Assembly: GCF_037975245.1 (NCBI RefSeq)
Contig: NC_092562.1
Location: 8,969,001-9,033,000 of the forward strand
DNA: 64,000 nt
Direction of reading: 5' to 3'
Source of the DNA: Apostichopus japonicus
Taxonomy: Eukaryota > Echinodermata > Holothuroidea > Aspidochirotida > Stichopodidae
How positions within the stretch are numbered: position 1 is the stretch's first letter; each line of letters begins with the position of its first letter. Shown here piece by piece: positions 24,301 through 36,300 of the stretch. Both the position numbers and the translations under genes were made by a program. Below the pieces are notes generated by a model. The model was not told the DNA's origin, ran no database searches, and saw nothing but the letters and a program-made list of their open reading frames with translations.

Positions 24301-27300
24301 TTTCCAATGTGAATGTTGTATTATTATTACGTTAGCACAAGATGATATGATAACTATTAACATAGAATGGTTATTAGATGCGGTTTTTATTTTAATTTTA
24401 CAAAATGCATTAAAGTATTGTGTGTATTTTATTTCCCAATAGTAAATAAGACGTGCTGGTAGAATTTTCAACAAAAACTTTGAATTAATCAGAGAGATGA
24501 GTAAATGAAACTTAAATAATAATAAAAACCAGCCCTGTGTTTCTTCAAAATTGTAGGTTCTTCCGTATCTCTGTGCGACATCTGTCATTAATAGCGTCTC
24601 GTAGTTTCCCCATATTTATCTTGCCATGCGTGCTGCCTGGAAATTCCAGTTCTACTTGCTTGAGCAAGGATGCCATTCTTGCCCTTTCAAGCATGTCCTT
24701 TATAATATGTCCGTTTCCAGTAATGACATTCCCACCATCGAAATTAGACGTTAAAAGTTCATGCTTGCTATAAAAAAATGGCATCAACTGTCTGGCAAAG
24801 GAAGTTGCTGTCTTCGCCCGGTAAAACATTTTCTCGTAGAGAGTCTTCTCGAGCACTACATTGGGAACAAGTCCATCTTCTATTGTCATTATTATATTCC
24901 CATTTTCCATACGGCCATACAGTGGCACATGATTCCCAGCCAACAGTTGTGGGGTGGATGGGGTTGTTGGTGGCGTTGTCACTTGATTTCTAAGGAGCAG
25001 ATCCTTAATAGTTTTTAGCTCAGGTACCACAATGTCAATCAAGTTTCTGAGCTGCTCCTTAACATCTGCCAATTCATTTTCAGTAACATATTGGCCCTCG
25101 GTTTGAACCTCGGTTGACATTACCACGGGTGTTGACTTCCTTGGAATGGTGCTTTGAAAGATGGACAATGGTTGCGTAGGGGTAGTATATTCATCAGGAG
25201 TGTCCAGAGCCTCTTGTGTTACTGTGACTGAAGCAGACTTGTTTCCTTCTGTGGTTAGGACAGGTTGAATAGGTGGATCACTAATTAATTCACCTGTAGG
25301 AACTGCAAGAAAAGACAATGCAAAAAAAAAAAGTTGTAAATAAAAAAGTTTTTGTAAAAAAAAGCATCTTGTAATGAAAAAAGATTTTGTAAAGAACCTT
25401 CAGAATCCCTCTTGACTCACATAGGCGTAGGAAGAAGGGGGGATGGGGGTTGGGGCTGCAGCCCCCCCCCCCCTCAATCAAAAATTATTGTGAAAATTCG
25501 GGCAATAGGCCTATGCTGAGAAAAATAATGTAAGGTTTTTTTTTTCAATGGTTAAACTGATATGATTATGATCATTATTATTGTAACGACTTCCCCAATA
25601 ATTTTAACCAATAGGGAAGGGTAATAACACGCATAGTTATATGAGGCGGTGGGGGGCACACCCCCCCATTTTTTCCCACAGAGAACAAGAAATTCGGACA
25701 AAATTCCTGAAAAATTCGGGCAGCCTTAGAGGAGAAAAATGATATATATATAAATATGCAGTAGCTGGCCCGAATCTTTTTCAAATTTTTGACCGACAAT
25801 TCCGTGGAGAACTTTTTGTGTTATTTGTTTCGTGACATTAATATTAATATAGGCCTAATTATTTTCTTTATTAAACATCATAATGCCCGAATTTTTCCAT
25901 GAAACACCACCGATTATCGACATCTTTGGCCACAGAAAAAAACGCAGTCAACATTTTTTTACAGTGAGTACAGGTTTAACATATTTTTTGATATTTTTCA
26001 TACTTTTTGTGAGACAAATTGCAGTCTCACCCAACATAGCGACATTATCCCACCCACGTGTCGTCGAACAATGTATGTTTTTTTCTAGAAGTATATCTGA
26101 GTACTGTGTTAAAATAATAAATACGGTAACTTAATAGGAGCTTAAAAATATACTGTCCTATTTTTCCCCTTCAAAGTGATGTTACCATTTTTTCTTCTTC
26201 TAATTTACCAAATTTTTGGGGAAGTGTAAATTTCTAAAACATGAGATTAAAAAAAAAAGATTGTTTAGATGCAACTTGCAAAATTTTTTGGTTATATTTT
26301 TCGGGCAAGTCGTTTCAGCCCTCCCAAATCAAATTGGGCTCCTACGCCTATGTTGACTCATGTTTAAATATTTGTAAACTTGTTTTATTTGAATTTTCTA
26401 ATATGATCTTAGAACAGCTGTCTTGGAGTACATTTAGTTTTGAAGCATTTTCTTGCCGTTGTGACGGCCAGAGATAGAATTCTGCTTCATAACGTGCCTT
26501 ATGACAAATCAACAGATAATGAAAAAATACATCATAAAGAAAATGTCTATCATAAACAGTCTCACCTTTCTTGTAAACTTTCTTCACTATGGCTTGGTAT
26601 CTTCGTGCACCCCACCGGCATAAAACTTGTTGACCTTCACGAAGACCTTTCTCGAACGATATGATTTTTTTCGCAAGCACAGTTGACTGCCGACCTTTGT
26701 CCGATTCAGGTTGAAGCCATTCAATTAAAACTTTGCAACTTTTCCTAATATTAGTGATTTTAGGCATTGTGACTTAGGTCGCAAAAAGCTGAATATTTCG
26801 AATAGCGTGGAGAGATGTCAAAGCTGGAGTGACCAAAGTTGGAGTAAGCCACATTTCGTGAAGCCTGCATAAAATCTTTCATTGTATTATCATATTGCCC
26901 AATCATGAAAGTATTACCCAAGGGCAATACTTCCATGGTCCAATCAAATTGAGACCCAACCCGTATTAACCCACGCTGATCATGATCCGGCGGCACAGTT
27001 TATTTTTTATTAAAATGTGGCTTATACTTTACTACTTAACTAGTAAGCCACATTTCGTAAAGCCTGCATGAAATCTTTCATTGTATTATCAGATTGCCCA
27101 TTCATGAAAGTTTTAACCCAGGCAATACTTCCATGGTCCATTCAAATTGAGACCCAACCCGTATTAACCCACGCTGACCATGATCCGGGGGCACAGTTTA
27201 TGTTTTATTAATTGCAATCGGCATTATCAAAAGTTCCAACGATTACGCAATGCGTAGTTGTCAGTCAGCCCACCTTGTTACTTCTCGCGAAAGTCATATG

Positions 27301-30300
27301 CATATAGGCATTCATTTAAAGTATTACAAACCTGACGGTAGTGATATAACGTGCAATTACTTTGAACCTATCTTACAAATTTGATATTTTGTCAATTCTT
27401 GCAACTGAGAAAGTATGGATCCACAAGAAATTCCTCGTCATCATTTTGAAACCCATAACAGCAACGTAAGTATACACTACAGCTTTCTCCTGCATGCATG
27501 CATGTTAGGCCTATACTTACATTTCTTTAGCGTAAATGACTTATTCTGTGATTTTTTTTTTTGTAAAATTTCCAAGCCGCTTATTCTGCAGATAGCAACC
27601 TATATTAAAATAGAGGTTTCAGGTTTTTTCAACTACGTGACTTTTATTGATCAATTTGTAGGATTTTATACAAAGCGGAAACACACAGGGTGCACCACGA
27701 AAAACCACTTTAATGAATGTATGCTGATGCTTAACTAAAATTGTATATAAAACTTACTATTTTAAACATAGGACCGTGTCGCTAGATTATTGTGTGTGTA
27801 ATAGATTAATTATTTTGAAAACATATGATACGTTTCTGACATGTTCGTTGGCGTTACCCTATTGGTCATGCAATTTGCTAAGTTTATCCAAGCTGCAATG
27901 CCTATCGGACCTTCAGCGTTTAACCGAATATAGTCTTTCCAATGGTCAATGAGTTTTTCTTCATCAATATACATTGACACCACTCGCTCCGTTGTCTCAT
28001 ACGTGTATGCTATTGATGCCACTTTTTTAAGTGCGATGCAATTTGTAACCGCAAAACAGATAAATAAAAAAACTCAATGAATTGTTTCTTCCACAAATAT
28101 ATATTTTATGAATGAGTATGGTACAGTGATGTGTGGAAATGAACTTAAGACTTATTTGAATATTACCCAAGGTTTTAAATAATAAGAAGTAGTTTATCCA
28201 ATCTTTCACCAGGTGCTCAAGAATAAATACAAGAACAATTACGCATTTCTCACCTATTTCATGAATAACTTATAATTTTATTTTTGTACATTGCAGGTGC
28301 CTCTTCCAGACGTTAAGTTTCCGTCTCCTCGAGTTAAGAAAGGTTCTGATCCTCGTGTGAAAAACAGAGGAGCAAGGGCAAACTCCGGTAGAAAAGCCTT
28401 AACCGAAAAGTTCGCGAAACTGCTACCAGCTGTGAAAAACTTCGTCGAGCAAAATGGGTATTCGGCGCACCAGAGGAGAAGGTCAGAAACTGGAGTGAGC
28501 TGCGGATCGACTGTACCGCAAATTCGTGAGCATGTTTTGCAGGAAGTAAATGGACTTGATAATATCGGTCTATCCACATTGAGATACTTGTTTACGCCTA
28601 GACATTCATACCATTTAACTGCTGCAAAATATGCACAAAAAGTTGACGCTAAAGTAGCGAGTAAGGCGAATAATGTACGTACGGAGAGCGACAAAAATCA
28701 TTTCTTTGCAGCTCGGGTGAAGTATCGGATGGAGTTCATGATGCAATTCCATCAAAACTCCGTGGCCGTCTCATGTGATACCATGAACAAGATCCACATT
28801 GGGACTCTAGCTGTCAGTCAGTACCACCAACTGCAAAAGGTTTTCCCTGTAAAAGATATGCCGAACTACCCTGACCATGACTTCCCTCTTGGAAACGGGT
28901 ACAAAGTAACACCAGTTGGTTATATGAAGCTGGAACCAAAGACACCTATTGAACTTTGCAAGGACGTGGATGGCCGTCATCATTATCCATTCCCCCGAAG
29001 TGGGCCTTTGTTCATGAGGAACATGATACAAAAAGAGATGCCATTGAACATCCAGCGTCATGCAAACAATCTCATGGAGATACTGGGAGATGAATCATCT
29101 CAGGGAAAGTCAATTGTCGTGTTGTTGACAGATGGTGGCCCAGATTGGAATTCTAAGTCCTGGACTGTACTCCTTTACCTGCAGAGACTCTTCAGGGAGC
29201 TGAACCTGGACCTACTATGTTGTACAACTTATGCACCCGGACAGTCTGCATTTAACCCAATCGAGCACGCCTGGGCCCCGTTATCGAGGAAGCTGTCTGG
29301 GGTTACTCTTTCAGCAACTTTAGAAGGTGACGATAAGCCACCTTGCAAACAGACCGATATCTCGGAAGATCTGAAGCAACAGAAAGAAAAGAAAATTTTT
29401 CGTCGCAGTTTGAATGAGCTCGATGTCTTCTGGAACGGTATGACGTTCAATGGCTTCCCTGTTACGTCAAGAGGTGTTTCCCCTCATGAGAAGCAGCATT
29501 TTTCAGATTATGAGGATATCCACACGGTTGTAGCTAAGGGCGGCAAACGAAAACTGAAGGACTACCCAAATATTTTGGAAGAACTGAAATTCATTGCCAG
29601 TCATTGCGACCGCCAACCGGGTGAATTCACAATTATGAAGTGTGAGTCAGAAGATTGCTCTCACTGTTCGACTTACAGTGTTAGGGCCACCGAAGCGATG
29701 GACAAACTACGAAGGATAGGAGGCCTCCCCACACCCCATCGTGCTGTTGAGCAGGAGCGGTTCCTAACATATTTGCAGGCAAGTGAAGTGGAAAGCGTAC
29801 CACCGGTTTCCTGCCATCGAAAATCACCATCCGCTTCAGAAACAGCCTGTAAAATTTGCAAATCGTACATTTACTCATCCGCCATAGACGAAAGCAGACA
29901 CAACGCAATAATTCACGAGATACGGAAGACAACGGAAGGGCGATCGAAGACCAAGCGCTTGAGGAGATGCTAATATCTTGGGAATCCATACAGAAACCCA
30001 TGTCGTCGGTTCCCTCCAAAAAAAAAATTATAAATGAGAAAAAAATTGCCCTACATGTGATGCTGTTTGTAAAAGTACCGTTTACGGCACAATGAAATTT
30101 TTTGGGAGTGGGTAGGTGAGGGAAGGGGGGGGGGGTTAGGTACGGAAAAATCGAGCCCTAATTGAAAATTGTCCATATCGAATTTTATTTTTCCTTTTTC
30201 ATTGCCATCTTTTTATTGTTCACGTTTGTATTCTTAGTCTTATTGATTATTTTATTTTTATATTTAGCTATTATATTTCAGAGCCTCTTACCTTACCCGT

Positions 30301-33300
30301 CAATGTTAAATAATTAAATATATAGTAAAGAAAGAAACACAACGCGTCATTTTATCATTCACTTAAAAATTCAACAACTCGTTTTTATTTGTCAAGAACG
30401 TTATGCATGCCGTACGAGCAAGTGATTGCTTTTGCACAAAAATAAATAATTGGTTAAGGTAAACACAGATAAGGCAATGAACAAGTAAAATTTGGGAGAA
30501 CTCCACAGGAAAAGAAAAACCTGTTCCCGATCTTTCGTACCGCCATAAAAATAATGAATCTTCACTTTAATCTCGAACCTACCATACGTACTTCCAGGTT
30601 TGTTTTTTTTTTTGACGTGTGTGACCGCGATTATATCTATGACTGTGGTTGCATACATGCGTTGTACTAAGCAGAGAACCAACTAGCTGCTGTATAGCTC
30701 AGCCCCTGTATGATCATGACACGTGCAGTCGAAAAACTTCGTTGCGAAGGGAAATTCCGTAAACGCAATTGTAATACACCCTCCCATGAAAATATGACCA
30801 ATTGTGCTCCACCCTACCAAAACAAGCTTTGTAGATTCCTACACTGTTAATTCACATTGACTTACTTATTTCACGGAACTTCTGCCTATGCAGAAGGATA
30901 AAATACGGCGTATAAACACACTATCTTTGTGGAACGTTAAGATACCTTTAGAGCCTAGCTCTTTTGTTCAACTCGCTATTGTGTTCTAGACGGCTTAGTA
31001 AAAGCCTGACCGCGGCTGTGAATATTACTGTATCGCGTGGAGGGAAGTTTGGGGACAGTGTGCACTCAAGTGTGACTCATTATCTGCTTGTTGCTGTGCT
31101 CATTATAGCCGCGGAAAAATCCACCGGCCCGGACATGGCGGTTAGATTTGCGAGGCTTCCCTTATAATAAAAGCAGCCATAAAGAATTACAGGACAAGTA
31201 TAGTAATAGAGTATGTTTGAATTAAAGCTGGTGTTCTTCAGAATACACTTCACGTTAGTAGCTCTGACAAATACTCCAGCCAACTATATCATGTTAAAAA
31301 AGGGTAAAGCATTCATGTGATTAGTCAAAGGGAATGCGCTTGTAATATATATACCTGTGACTTTGGTAGAACTATTTCTTCATTTTTAGATACACCAGGA
31401 TGAGATTCTATAATGTGAGCCGTCTTCATCCTGTTGCCGGCCTTATTCCCTGTCCCCAATCCTCTCCCTTTCCCTATTCTGTTCCTCTCACTGCATTCCC
31501 AATCCCCACACCCTGTTCTCTTCGCCCACCCGTACCAAGTGAGACAGTTCTTTCTTCATTTAAACTTGCAACATATTAATTAATTGATATGTCTTTCTTT
31601 TTGCACAGACTATTTCTGTATGTTATTACCATTCAGGCAAATGAACTTTAAGCATTTTAGGAATGTTTGATTTGCTTCCCCCGAAAACAAGAGCCATAGA
31701 GTTACGTAGCAGTTAAGCAACTAATTAAAGGTAAATCAGTCTGTTACTGTTTAAATATCCTTCTCTTTTTCATTCAGATTTTTAATTTTAGCTTTCGCGG
31801 GTACCCTTCGCCACGGTCTGATACCAAATCTTCTCGGTGGCGGGGAGCACGCTAGGTATAACTGCCGAGATGCTACATGGTTCTGGCTGTATTGCATTCA
31901 GCTCTACACTGAAACGGTCGAGAATGGTCTGACCATCCTACAATGCCCAGTGTCCCGGCTCTACCCTACAGACGACTGTGAACCACAACCAGCTGGATTT
32001 GTGGTAAGTTATCTGCATTGTCGCGGAATATCCGTGATTTCTTTTCTACCTTGGGGACAAAAGGTATTATCCTAACACACAGTAGCATACACAATTACTT
32101 GAGCCTATACTGCAATTTTTGAAAAGTTTCGTGATTTTTTTCTTACCCCAGGCTCATCCCTGAAGGTCAATTTATTTTAGGATAAAAAGAAGGATATACT
32201 TGTTGCGGTAATATTTCCAATAGATCTCACTTCCAACTTTCCAATGGGATTCTGTATTTCTGTACTTGTTTTGTACAAAGTTAGACTTTGTCTGAGGTTA
32301 ACATGGCCACAAGTTTACTTACGTGTCAAAATGACTTTCATACCTTGTTATATTTTATTTATTATTACTTTTCTTGGAAGGGTTGACTTCAGAATAAGTG
32401 GTTTGATTTTATGTGGTGTGAAGAATTCTTCTTTAAATGTGGGAGTCAGTGAGGAATTAGCATAATCACTTGATGACAACTTCATCCCAGTGGCTGCTAT
32501 GCAAAGTAGTCAAGGCCTCAATGCAATGTGTGTGGAGAGAGCGTGTTTCGGAGGAGGCTAAACGTTAACTGAACACTATTTTGCTTTGTAAAATAATGGT
32601 AATTATTGCGGTATTAAGCATCAGTAGTTACTTCTGAATGCCACCTATTATATTTTGTGCTCAAATATCTCTATGTCAAGAGATGTAAGCTTACAACCAC
32701 AGATAGAGCATCTTAGATAACCGAGACAGAAAATGCAGTAAAATTGATTTCAATTCTAATATGTTTTCACTTGTGCATCTATATCCTTTTCAGTTTTAAG
32801 ATTTGCTTCAACTTTTTCTGTGGATTTATTTAGTTTTCTTTAGTAATATAAGAACCATCTCAAATCTGTGTTTTAGGAGCAACCATTGTACGATGTTATA
32901 CAAGAGGCCCTACAGAGGCATGTGGAAGGTGTTGGTTACAGAGAGAGGCATGCTGGACCTGGACTAGATAGAAACATGTCAGAGGAAGGTAAGATGTTAA
33001 CATGGATTGTCATATACCTCTTAAAACATATCAACTGTTGTTCTGTACCCTACAGGTATCTTATTCTGTTATCTGTATTGTATGTCTCTTTTGATTAATA
33101 ACTTGTTACACATCTTTTAATAACTGGGTATCTTTACTCCCTCCCTCCCCCTGTGCACTCTTCCATCTACCAAGCATAAAACGGATAATTTTTATAACTG
33201 ATCCTCAAACCTCCCCCTCCCCTCCCCTCCCCTCGCCTCGCCTCGCCTCCCCCTCTTGTGGTCATCAACTTGTATCTCCTTCTACTCTACCATTCAGAAA

Positions 33301-36300
33301 GTCTGAGTTCACGAGTGATTGCCATCGACTTCTATGATGTGATGGAGGGTGGTAGGGGGGTGGGAGTTGGGTGGGTGGGTTGGTAACAATTGTGCAACTT
33401 ACTGCAGCCCTTTTGTGAATGCTTTTTAATGTATCATCAGAGTTTGTTTCTTGAAACAATGATTGGAGGATACCTACGCTGTGAGTGAACATTACATTGT
33501 GGCCACAATTTATGGTCTATTGCTTCAGGGAATGACAAGGAAAAGATGTGAATGAAACCTACCCCCCTCATACCCTTGCCCTCCCCACCCCCCTTGAAAT
33601 ATATTTTGTTTTTGGTATTAGTGATAATATGCACTATTTTTGCCACTTTCTGTGTACAGGTTTCAATGTCACTGTAGGTGTGGACCTTGAGACTGGCTTT
33701 CCATTTGGAGGAAGTGAAAAGAATTGTGGGACATGGATGGACAAAATGGGAGAATCAGAGATAGCTGGGATAAAAGGAAAACCAGCCACTCCTAGGTATG
33801 TAAAGAAACTTAGAATGGACTCTTTACCAACTTTTGGCAATGAGGTTGGTGACGAAAATTTGAAAATTCTTCATTTTTTTGAAACTGGAGCTCGTTTTCT
33901 TTACCCGTTTAAAGGCTGTTTTTGTTTCATTAATGAGATTACATGACCTTATTCAATTTTGTATCAGAACTCACAGTATGCCAGTTAAAATTGTACAGCA
34001 TTAAAAAAAACCAATACTCTGGAAACCTATTTCTTTAGACCCCAGATTGATAAACTGGACCAATTTTTTCCTCTATGATTTCATTGATTTTTGTTTACAC
34101 ATTCAAAACGCTCTTCTTCAGCTATTGTGTGGTTTTATTGTCATGGTAACATTGAAAGCATAATATTGGACAGTCTCTGTTTTTTCAATCATTTCACCTG
34201 CTTCTGATTTAGCATGTAGTTAAAAAAAAATGGAATGTATTGTATTTTAGATCCTCCCGCAAACAGGAACTCGCGAAGAAGCCATCATTGGCTTATCAAA
34301 GCCGCAAACTGACCGAAGTCAGTCTCTTACATTCATATTTAACTTTCATCTTGGAGTGACTCAAACTCGGGACCTTATGATTGAAAGGCACCGGCGTTAA
34401 CCATTGAGCTAACACTCCATAATTGTTCTATTGTTTCTGTTGTATTGTTCTATTGTTTCTATTGTATTGTACTATTGTTTCATTTGCAAACCTCTGAGGT
34501 GACTACATCATTCATGATGAATGTAACAGAGGATTGAGGTAATAGATTGTATTCTGGGGTGAATTATCCACCTTCCAGATTGTGGCAAATGCAACATAAC
34601 CAACCACTTGCTTCAGATAAAGAAAATCTGTCGGCCAGAGTTGATTTGGTAATATCAGCCATTGTTGATGTGTTATTTACAGCGTCTGAGATCTGAACTG
34701 CGGTTGTCTTTTGCTTGTCTTTCACAGGGACGGTTCTCCTGTAGAGATTGTAGGCCTGTGCAAGTCAACCGTGAGATGGCTGACCAAACTTAACCAGGAC
34801 GGACATTATCCTTATGATAGTGTGACATCACGGGAAACCGGTAAATATATATTTCTCTTTCGTGGCACTGCCAGACTGCCCCTCTCCTCACCTCTGTACC
34901 ATTCTGTGTGTGTTGTGTGTTTCTCTGGGTTATTTCTTGTACCCAATTACTATGTGTGGTTACTTGTCTTAAGTTTAATTAATCATGACCAACATGACAG
35001 TCACTTTGAGGTATGTATGAATCAGGCAATTAATTAATTAAGGAATTAAGCAATCATGACCACCATGACAGTCACTTTGAGGTATATGAATCAGGCAATT
35101 AATTAATTAAGGAATTAAGCAATCATGACCATCATGACAGTCACTTTGAGGTATGTATGAATCAGGCAATTAATTAATTAAGGAATTAAGCAATCATGAC
35201 CACCATGACAGTCATTTTGATGTATGTATGAATCAGGCAATTAATTAATTAAGGAATTAAGCAATCATGACCACCATGACAGTCATTTTGATGTATGTAT
35301 GAATCAGGCAAATAATTAATTAAGGAATTAAGCAATCATGACCACCATGACAGTCATTTTGATGTATGTATGAATCAGGCAATTAATTAATTAAGGAATT
35401 AAGCAACCATGACCACCATGACAGTCACTTTGAGGTATGTATGAATCAGGCAATTAATTAATTAAGGAATTAAGCAATCATGACCACCATGACAGTCACT
35501 TTGAGGTATGTATGAATTAAACAATTATAAAATCCAACCCAGCTTTCACAAATTTGATGGATCTCCTCATAAGCATAGGAGGGGCAGCTGTCCTGCACCA
35601 GTAATATATTATCTGAAGAAAAATGAACAAAAGAAATTGTTTGATTAGACTTTTTGAAAGGGTCAAAAGGACGATTGGGTTCAATCAGGGATCATCTCAA
35701 CTTCAAGAATAAACACAAGGATGACAGTGTCAAATGGGTAAGATAATTATTCCAGTGACAGGAATGGTTTGAATAATGTGTGGAAAGTAGCTGAAAGGTT
35801 CAGTCCGTACAATGAAGTATGCTACACTACCGTAAAAGTTTGTACTAAGAATTCATAATTCTGTGTATTATCTGACTTTCTCATCAAAACGACAATGCAA
35901 GATACCAGTGTTGTTTATTTACGTTAGATCATATGAAAAATTTAGAAAACGGAACGTGTCGATGGATTTGGGGAGTAAACTGGATATTCTATTTTAAGAT
36001 ATGACCTAACAGAAACAGTATTGCAATACTATTACAATATTACAATATTACAATACAAAAATCATTTTTTGTCAAATTTGGTTGTATTTTCCATTATTTA
36101 GGTAAGACTTTCCAGCTGACCTACTCAGAATGGAACCAAAAGATCCAAGCTAACTTTGAAGCTAAGTTTTGGGTACCGTCTGACGTATGTAAGGAAACCA
36201 ACAAACTCGTGAATAGAGCTGGTATTTACAAGGACAGCTTCGGAGCAACCCAGTTTTGGGCGGACTATCAACTACGATGTAACTTCCCCATAGCCATGGT

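Larger units (their letters stand above)
23202..31161. mobile_element. 7,960-bp DNA transposon encoding a DDE transposase and a BEN-domain protein
   Basis: Both ends carry an inverted repeat beginning GGGAAGCCTCGCAAATCTAA. The first 25 bases are identical and the match continues with a few mismatches to about 43 bp through a TCCGGGCCGG core. Flanking bases are TTA on both sides (23199-23201 and 31162-31164), a 3-bp target duplication. Inside are two divergent genes: a transposase (27415-29973, plus) and a BEN-type protein (26767-24545, minus). The element sits in the AGL intron 22598-31777, directly after a 37-bp minisatellite. A TTA duplication and GG-starting ends recall PIF/Harbinger, but the transposase does not resemble Harbinger nucleases; superfamily is unassigned. 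Open frames and near-identical TIRs suggest recent insertion. Confidence 0.9.

Noticed and set aside
24073-24588. 171-codon minus-strand frame overlapping the end of the BEN gene
   Set aside because: AT-rich, Ile/Leu/Phe/Ser-biased and mostly non-coding arm of the transposon; no domain recognised.
35020-35525. Regularly spaced repeats that might be taken for a CRISPR array
   Set aside because: The whole 71-bp unit is repeated without unique spacers, and the locus is an intron of a eukaryotic gene.
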